Both the position numbers and the translations under genes were made by a program. From a bacterium UBA4883 (GTDB lineage: Bacteria; Bacillota; Clostridia; Oscillospirales; Acutalibacteraceae), in contig DHDF01000034.1 in the NCBI GenBank assembly GCA_002399225.1, positions 506 through 7,278 of the forward strand: a stretch of 6,773 nucleotides of DNA, written 5' to 3'. Shown in pieces: positions 1-3,408 of this stretch. Positions within the stretch are counted from its first letter, which is position 1. Every line of letters starts with the position of its first letter. The notes under the pieces were generated by a model that did no database searches, was not told where the DNA came from, and saw nothing but the letters and a program-made list of their open reading frames with translations.

Positions 1-180
1 ACCGTCGTCATCAGCGACGGAGTCCTTTCCGACACGTCGCTGAGGTTAAGCGGGAAAAACAGAAAATGGGCCGAGGACGTCCTCAATAAGGAAGGACTTC
101 TGATCAAGGATATTTTTCTGATGACCGCAAATGCCAAGGGCGATTACCTCATTGTCAAAAAGGAGATGGGCAAGAAATGA
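1..180 (+). CDS. DUF421 (YetF-like) protein, C-terminal fragment
   Basis: The frame is open from the left edge to a TGA at 178-180, giving the last 59 residues. They read as the C-terminal cytoplasmic domain of DUF421/YetF-family proteins: VVISDGVL, then RKWAEDVLNKEGL, then IKDIFLMTANAKGDYLIVKK. This is the typical pattern of a basic-acidic helix followed by an 'I-D-V-F-L-A-x-x-D-x-x-G' strand region. Full family members have about 210-240 residues with two or three N-terminal membrane helices, so start and membrane part lie outside the window. The biochemical role of the family is poorly defined; some members are linked to spore or envelope physiology. The stop overlaps the next gene's start in ATGA, so the two are co-translated. 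The family call rests on recalled similarity, not a search. Confidence 0.75.
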   Translation, partial: TVVISDGVLSDTSLRLSGKNRKWAEDVLNKEGLLIKDIFLMTANAKGDYLIVKKEMGKK

Positions 181-557
181 AACGCGTTTGGTTTGCGTTT
201 GCCCTTCTCCTTGCGGTGATTCTAGGAAGCGCGTTCGGGATCCACCATACCCGGAAGATTACGGATCAGATGACGGAAATTGTGGAGGAAGCGAAAGACG
301 CTCAGCAGACAGGCAGGGAAAAGGACGCCCTCCAGCTCATCCAGAAGGCGTCCAAAACGTGGCAGGACGCGCATCCCGTCCTCTGCGCCTATATGGAGCA
401 CAACACGCTGGGCGAAATCAACCAGCTTCTCTGCGGAATGCCGGAACTCTGCCGGTACGGGGCGAAAGACCAATTCCTTTCCGACTGCGATAAAGTGCTC
501 GCTCAAATCCGTGATATGGCGGAAGCTGAAATTCCCGACATGAAGAATATCTTCTGA
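177..557 (+). CDS. DUF4363 family membrane-anchored protein
   Basis: This gene encodes 126 residues starting at the ATG of the ATGA overlap with the DUF421 gene. Residues about 4-21 form one hydrophobic helix (WFAFALLLAVILGSAFG), a membrane anchor or uncleaved signal; no lipoprotein cysteine follows. The remainder (about 25-126) is helical and charged, with Cys at 89, 85-region LL, and conserved-looking stretches around HPVLCAYMEHNTLGEI and the C-terminal EAEIPDMKNIF. Size, anchor and position directly behind a DUF421 gene match DUF4363, a clostridial family of unknown function commonly paired with DUF421. The soluble part is probably extracytoplasmic. The pairing suggests the two proteins act together at the membrane, but this is inference. 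The gene ends 40 bases before the convergent glycosyltransferase stop. Confidence 0.75.
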   Translation: MKRVWFAFALLLAVILGSAFGIHHTRKITDQMTEIVEEAKDAQQTGREKDALQLIQKASKTWQDAHPVLCAYMEHNTLGEINQLLCGMPELCRYGAKDQFLSDCDKVLAQIRDMAEAEIPDMKNIF

Positions 558-580
558 AAAAGTGTCTCAGGCTTTTCAGC

Positions 581-600
581 AGCCCGGGCCCGGCTTTTTA
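581..600 (+). terminator. Weak intrinsic terminator between convergent genes
   Basis: AGCC (581-584) pairs with GGCT (592-595) around a GC-only loop and is followed by a run of five T (595-599). A GCCCGGGC palindrome at 582-589 also recurs at 611-618, inside the end of the glycosyltransferase gene, so a longer stem across 582-618 followed by GAATTTTT is possible. The position, 24 bases after the DUF4363 stop, is right for a terminator. The 4-bp stem is short, so this is a tentative call. Confidence 0.4.
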
Positions 601-1842
601 AAGAAGCAGCGCCCGGGCGAATTTTTCGTAATTTGTCTCTGCCGAAAAGCGTTCTTCCCAGATTTTGCGGGAAGCGCTTCGAAAGGTCGCTCGGATGCCA
701 GCGGGGGTTGCGCAGAAATCCCGGATTTTTCCCGCGAGGTCTCCGGGTTCAAAGTCCGGTCGCAGGAGATAGCCGTTGACCCTGTCCTGAACGATTTCGG
801 ACGTGCCGCCGACGTCCGTCGCCAGAATGGGAATCCCGAACGAACACGCTTCCATGACGCTGACGGGAAGCCCTTCCGAACTGCTCGTGTTGACAAAGCA
901 GTCGACGGGGGTCTTCCGGTAGAATTCCATCAGCGCTCGGTTCTCCATCTCTCCAGGAAACCGGCATTCCATGAATCCGAGGTTCCGTTCCGCGTACTGC
1001 CTTAATTTCTGAAAGCTTTTTCCGCCGCCAACGTGCGTCCACTGAAGGCGGATCCCGCTGCCGGAAAGTTTCTGGAGCGACCGCGCGAGCAGATTAATCC
1101 GCTTGACCGGAACAAGATGGCAGCAGCTGACAAGATGAAACGTTTTGCCGTGGTTCGGCGGCCCGAGCCCGTAGTCTCGGGTCCCCAGGTAGGCGGTTTC
1201 CACTTTCCAGGCAAATTCCGGGTATTCTTTCCGGAGCAGCCGGGCGCCGCTAACCGAACAAGGGTAAACGGCATCGAGGTTTTTCAGCAGCCAGGGTCTC
1301 AGAGGCAGGTAGCAAAGCGGGCTGCGGGACGGATAAAGGTCGTATCCGTGGGCCCTGCTGACGGCGCGCGTATGCGCTTGTCTGCTTCTGGAGCGCAGAA
1401 GGACGGCGGCTACGGCGGTGTCGTAAAACCAGTAGCTGTAAAAAACGACGGAGTCACCGGGGCTTAACCCGGCGTCTTTTAAAACGGCGGACGCGGCCCT
1501 GGCGACAGCTTTCCCTTTTGCGGCAAGGTATCCGAAATAAAGGCGCTTCCAAAACGTATTCGCGGCCGCGCGCTCCGCTGCCGGAAAGGCGGCCTTCGGC
1601 GGAAAGGCGGCGAACCTGAGAGCCGGACCGGGGACGTCAAGAAGGACGCGCCGGGCGTCGATCGCATGCGGTTCCGCGTTTTTGGGAATCGGCCGCGTCG
1701 GCGTGTGGCTGCCGGAAACCGACGTCGCAATCAGGATGACACGGTCGAATTTCCGGGCGACGACGGGAAGCTCGTTTTCGATAAATTCTTCCCCGACGCC
1801 GTACGGATAGCACTTTGTCAGCATTACCAGGCATTTGCTCAA
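598..1842 (-). CDS. GT4-type glycosyltransferase (GT-B fold)
   Basis: This gene encodes 414 residues and is probably a retaining glycosyltransferase that moves a sugar from a nucleotide-sugar donor to a cell-envelope or exopolysaccharide acceptor in the cytoplasm. The N-terminal Rossmann half (about 1-210) carries the glycine-containing YPYGVGEEFIENEL loop typical of acceptor-binding domains and an HGYD motif at 165-168. The C-terminal half (about 233-400) is a Glycos_transf_1 domain: LVPVKR at 243-248 gives the basic pair expected to bind the donor phosphates, and SEGLPVSVMEA provides the E-x7-E signature (E323, E331), followed by PILATDVGGTSEIV. The length is normal for the family. The start is TTG, chosen because GGTGAT sits six bases upstream; an ATG at residue 7 has no such site. 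No other polysaccharide gene is nearby, so donor and acceptor cannot be assigned. The gene is visibly richer in G+C than the IS scar upstream. Confidence 0.88.
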   Translation of the reverse strand: MSKCLVMLTKCYPYGVGEEFIENELPVVARKFDRVILIATSVSGSHTPTRPIPKNAEPHAIDARRVLLDVPGPALRFAAFPPKAAFPAAERAAANTFWKRLYFGYLAAKGKAVARAASAVLKDAGLSPGDSVVFYSYWFYDTAVAAVLLRSRSRQAHTRAVSRAHGYDLYPSRSPLCYLPLRPWLLKNLDAVYPCSVSGARLLRKEYPEFAWKVETAYLGTRDYGLGPPNHGKTFHLVSCCHLVPVKRINLLARSLQKLSGSGIRLQWTHVGGGKSFQKLRQYAERNLGFMECRFPGEMENRALMEFYRKTPVDCFVNTSSSEGLPVSVMEACSFGIPILATDVGGTSEIVQDRVNGYLLRPDFEPGDLAGKIRDFCATPAGIRATFRSASRKIWEERFSAETNYEKFARALLL

Positions 1843-1848
1843 AACTTT

Positions 1849-1859
1849 ATCACCGCTCC
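1849..1859 (-). promoter_or_regulatory. Ribosome binding site supporting the TTG start
   Basis: On the minus strand the order is GGAG (1856-1859), C, GGTGAT (1849-1854), six bases, then TTG at 1842-1840. GGTGAT is complementary to the 16S rRNA 3' end and lies at a good distance. This is the reason for choosing the TTG over the ATG six codons further in. Confidence 0.6.
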
Positions 1860-1883
1860 GCTTTTATGAATTCGGGTCGGAAT

Positions 1884-1905
1884 TCCCGTGACTTCCGTCA
1901 TGGGA
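1884..1905. other. Hairpin in the glycosyltransferase leader
   Basis: TCCCGTGAC (1884-1892) and GTCATGGGA (1897-1905) pair over nine positions around a TTCC loop, with one G-T wobble when read on the plus strand. On the minus strand (the glycosyltransferase leader) the wobble becomes an A-C mismatch and the loop is GGAA, a GNRA-type tetraloop. CCCG at 1885-1888 could instead pair with CGGG at 1873-1876, making two mutually exclusive stems. No T tract follows on either strand, so I do not call it a terminator. A function is not shown. Confidence 0.35.
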
Positions 1906-1991
1906 TAAATAGACCTCTTATTTTTATAGGGCCTGTTTTTTTGTCTCATGTATTTATCGTCGGGTATCTACCGTTCCCTAAATCTTTTTAT

Positions 1992-2022
1992 TTGCTTTAT
2001 CATTAGCGTATTACAATATAAT
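1992..2022 (+). promoter_or_regulatory. Possible sigma-A-type promoter
   Basis: A perfect TATAAT (2017-2022) is preceded by TTGCTT (1992-1997) with a 19-base spacer, longer than the ideal 17. It is followed 10 bases later by AGGAGGT (2033-2039). The sequence context is AT-rich, so chance matches are likely. The promoter is supported mainly by the ribosome site placed directly downstream. Confidence 0.35.
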
Positions 2023-2049
2023 TATAACAGATAGGAGGTAAAAAAGAAA

Positions 2050-2091
2050 GTGAAAGCCATGAAAGAATTGCGATACCAACTTTGGCCTTAA
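2050..2091 (+). CDS. Possible 13-codon leader peptide or truncated gene start
   Basis: AGGAGGT at 2033-2039 is followed after 10 bases by GTG (2050), opening a frame that reads V/M-KAMKELRYQLWP and ends at TAA (2089-2091). The ribosome site is near perfect and lies behind a TATAAT. I do not recognise the peptide. It may be a regulatory leader, a genuine microprotein, or the start of a gene whose body was lost when the adjoining ISL3 sequence arrived or decayed. The ATG at codon 4 is an alternative start but lies 19 bases from the ribosome site. Confidence that it is a functional gene is low. Confidence 0.3.
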   Translation: MKAMKELRYQLWP

Positions 2092-2164
2092 AATGCGAAT
2101 TTGCCCCGGTTCTGGTCTGGAAAACAATCATCAAGGAAATCCGGATTTTAGGAGATTTGTTTAT

Positions 2165-2407
2165 CACGAAAGGATCGCCTTTCTGAAGCTTTATTATAAA
2201 ATTAAGCGCCATATAGCAAGGCAATCCTCGCGACGATGAGATATGGCGTTTCCCACGCTCTTATCGAGGCCACCAACAACAAGGCAAAAGTAGCAAGTAG
2301 GATGGGCCTATGGCTTCCGCAACGTGAACAACCTGATTGCCTTTTTGTCGCTTGCTTGCTCTCCAGTAAAAGTTGCACTCCCGGGAAGAATTACCCACAC
2401 AATCTAA
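2165..2407 (+). pseudogene. ISL3-family transposase, C-terminal remnant with two frameshifts
   Basis: Joined across three frame segments, this gives the C-terminal end of an ISL3-family (DDE_Tnp_ISL3) transposase. The segments are RIAFLKLYYKIKRHIA (about 2171-2218), then AILATMRYG and VSHALIEATNNKAKV (about 2221-2295), then AYGFRNVNNLIAFL and VALPGR, ending at TAA 2405-2407. The family hallmarks are the block S-N/H-A-x-I-E-A-T-N-N-K-x-K, close to the last catalytic Glu, and the following Y-G-F-R-N. One frame change lies near 2216-2221. The other is an extra G in the GGG at 2304-2306, where removing one base restores R-M-A-Y-G-F. About the last 75-80 residues of a roughly 400-residue protein remain, so it is inactive. 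The stop lies within the terminal inverted repeat, as usual in this family. Confidence 0.8.
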
Positions 2408-2416
2408 TGGAGACCC
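2391..2416 (-). repeat. ISL3-type terminal inverted repeat (right end)
   Basis: Read on the minus strand the sequence starts GGGTCTCC and ends TGTGTGGGTAA, the pattern of ISL3-family ends (GG-x-TCT near the tip, TGTGTGGGTAA inside). It overlaps the transposase stop, which fixes it as the element's right end. The matching left end was not found in the window, so the element is truncated on its left side. The exact outer base is uncertain by a few positions. Confidence 0.65.
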
Positions 2417-2433
2417 TGCTTTTCCATATATTA

Positions 2434-2462
2434 ATTATACCGGAAAAGCCGCATGGAATCAA
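2434..2462 (-). promoter_or_regulatory. Promoter-like sequence reading out of the IS66 remnant
   Basis: On the minus strand TTGATT (2462-2457), a 17-base spacer and a perfect TATAAT (2439-2434) make a near-consensus vegetative promoter. It points toward the ISL3 remnant and, about 590 bases on, the glycosyltransferase. It overlaps an 8-bp inverted repeat, GCTTTTCC (2418-2425) and GGAAAAGC (2442-2449). It may be a tnpC-related IS66 signal or a chance hybrid. No transcript evidence is available. Confidence 0.45.
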
Positions 2463-2491
2463 GGAAAGCCGGCATTTTCGCGCTCAGTATT

Positions 2492-2842
2492 TTACGGGAT
2501 TTCGTCCCCGAAGACCTCGCTGCGGCGAAGCTTTTTCTCCAGTCCCGCGCCGTCAATCAGGCAGGAAAGTTCCTCACGGTTCAGTGTCATTGTGGTTTCT
2601 CCGTCCAACGACGGCAAGCGGAAATGTCCACGCTCCAGCCGCTTAAAATACAGCCAGAATCCGTCGCCGTCCCATTCCAGTATTTTCAAACGGTCGCGGC
2701 TTCGGTTGCAGAACACGGACAGTGCGTCGGCAAAAGGGTTGAGAGAAAAACTATGCTGCACAGGCGTCGTCAGCCCGTTGATCGATCTCCTCATATCCGT
2801 GCATCCGCAGCAAAGATACACAGGTTTTTCTCCGAACCGCAT
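2492..2842 (-). CDS. tnpB: IS66 family accessory protein TnpB (Orf2)
   Basis: This gene encodes 116 residues from the ATG in the TGATG overlap with the tnpA stop. A GTG one codon upstream is the alternative start, but the GAGGT ribosome site sits seven bases from the ATG. The protein is a full-length IS66_Orf2: VYLCCGCTDMRRSINGL near the N-terminus, then SVFCNRSRDRLKILEWDGDGFWLYFKRLERGHF in two adjacent blocks. These are the family's conserved T-D-M-R-x-x-I-x-G-L and F-x-N-R-x-R-D-x-x-K-x-L-x-W-D-x-x-G-F motifs. TnpB is required for efficient IS66 transposition, but its molecular action is not well defined. The gene looks intact although the element around it is broken, which suggests a fairly recent deletion of tnpC. 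Confidence 0.92.
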   Translation of the reverse strand: MRFGEKPVYLCCGCTDMRRSINGLTTPVQHSFSLNPFADALSVFCNRSRDRLKILEWDGDGFWLYFKRLERGHFRLPSLDGETTMTLNREELSCLIDGAGLEKKLRRSEVFGDEIP

Positions 2843-3200
2843 CACAGCGACCTCAATACGCGGCAGACCTTTGCAAGAAGCTCCGGGTCCGTTGAGGCGG
2901 TTGCCTTGATACAGCAGCCGGCGATTTCGATCGTCAGGGCGCCTTTGCCGGCAGTGACAGATTCCGCTTGTGCAAGCTGTGTCCAGCCGTCCGGCACAAG
3001 CCCGGTTCCGCTGTTCCGTTTCTCCGCAAGCTTCGCACAGGTGTCTTCCCGCACTTTCTTTTGTCTGTAGTAATAGGTGGTCTTGCTGATCCCTTTTTCT
3101 TCACAGAACGAACTTACGGTCTGCCCGCCCGCGATCCGTTCTTTCACCGCCTCATCCAAACCGAGTGCCGGAACTGCGTTGCGATTTTTCGCGTATCCAT
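2842..3200 (-). pseudogene. tnpA: IS66 family TnpA (Orf1), frameshifted
   Basis: The natural start is the ATG at 3200, giving MDTRKIATQFRHSVW, the usual opening of clostridial IS66 TnpA proteins. After Trp15 (codon 3158-3156) the frame runs into a TGA within three codons. The rest of the protein, DEAVKERIAGGQTVSSFCEEKGISKTTYYY onward in segments, continues in the next frame to the TGA at 2844-2842. One missing G (TGGGATGAG expected, TGGATGAG present) explains the break and restores family spacing between W and the E-R pair. The second part contains the helix-turn-helix that binds DNA (about residues 30-50). A TTG at 3159 could restart translation of the rest, but the N-terminal helix would be lost. 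Confidence 0.8.
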
Positions 3201-3284
3201 TCTTTCACTGGGTCCAAAACACTTCTTAGAGCATTTTGAGCCCTTTTGAAGTAAATTGTACCTTCCCGGATGCCATACTTTCAA

Positions 3285-3308
3285 GGTGCATGTGGGCTTG
3301 ACGGTTAC
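3285..3308 (-). repeat. IS66 terminal inverted repeat (tnpA-side end)
   Basis: Read on the minus strand this begins GTAACCGTCAAGCCCACATG at 3308. IS66-family ends characteristically start with GTAA. It lies about 108 bases upstream of the tnpA ATG, as expected for this family. The flanking eight bases (3309-3316, AAACAAAA on the plus strand) are the candidate target duplication, but its partner is missing with the other end. Confidence 0.72.
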
Positions 3309-3386
3309 AAACAAAACGATGAAAGTAGCAACGATAAACACCTGCAAAGACGCAAGAATAAACTTTTCCCTATTGATTTTTTTCAT
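3309..3386 (-). pseudogene. Interrupted membrane-protein gene, N-terminal 26 codons
   Basis: An ATG at 3386, 22 bases after the permease stop, opens MKKINREKF followed by a hydrophobic helix (ILASLQVFIVATFIVLFV), a typical N-terminal membrane anchor. The native sequence ends where the IS66 repeat begins at 3308, and the body of the gene is not found elsewhere in the window. Its place as third gene of the ABC operon suggests an accessory part of the transporter, such as an HlyD/MacA-like adaptor or an anchored extracytoplasmic protein, but the piece is too short to identify. The frame continues through the IS66 end in phase with tnpA, giving an 80-residue hybrid up to the tnpA frameshift. No strong ribosome site precedes the ATG. 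Confidence 0.6.
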
Positions 3387-3408
3387 AAGAGTAATTTCTC
3401 ACGAATGG

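Larger units (their letters stand above)
1843..2164. other. Gene-poor interval between glycosyltransferase and ISL3 remnant
   Basis: This stretch of about 320 bases has no reading frame I can assign to a protein family. It contains the glycosyltransferase leader with a hairpin (1884-1905), a promoter-like sequence and an excellent ribosome site on the plus strand (1992-2039), and a 13-codon frame (2050-2091). Frames between about 2063 and 2164 stay open on the plus strand but give no recognisable protein and may be further decayed transposon sequence. I find no clear promoter for the glycosyltransferase here. Confidence 0.5.
2417..3308 (-). mobile_element. Truncated IS66-family insertion sequence
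   Basis: On the minus strand the element starts at the terminal repeat (3308) and continues with a leader, tnpA (frameshifted) and tnpB. It stops against the ISL3 inverted repeat at about 2416. The third gene, tnpC (the DDE transposase of about 500 residues), and the second terminal repeat are missing, so the element cannot move on its own. IS66 elements normally carry tnpA, tnpB and tnpC in one operon over about 2.5 kb; only the first 0.9 kb is left. The boundary with ISL3 suggests that ISL3 inserted into or next to the tnpC end, followed by deletion. The 75 bases below tnpB may hold the very start of tnpC, but no family-typical sequence is clear. Confidence 0.82.

Noticed and set aside
562..1005. 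A plus-strand frame of 147 codons opposite the glycosyltransferase.
   Set aside because: It is the antisense shadow of a GC-rich gene with clear GT4 motifs; composition and lack of a ribosome site speak against it.
2442..2469. Repeated GGAAAAGC / GGAAAGC units as a CRISPR-like or iteron array.
   Set aside because: There are only two or three short copies with irregular spacing; an operator, hairpin or chance is more likely.
2236..2646. A 136-codon plus-strand frame as an intact gene.
   Set aside because: Only its first 22 or so codons match ISL3 transposase. After the extra G it leaves the true frame and runs antisense through IS66 tnpB.
3205..3243. Imperfect inverted repeat (GGGTCCAAAA / TTTTGAGCCC) as a terminator in the IS66 leader.
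   Set aside because: Two mismatches lie within the stem and no T tract follows on the transcribed strand, so I did not list it as a feature.
3144..3386. An 80-codon minus-strand frame as a genuine small membrane protein.
   Set aside because: It is a hybrid: 26 native codons, then the IS66 terminal repeat and leader, then the first 15 TnpA residues.
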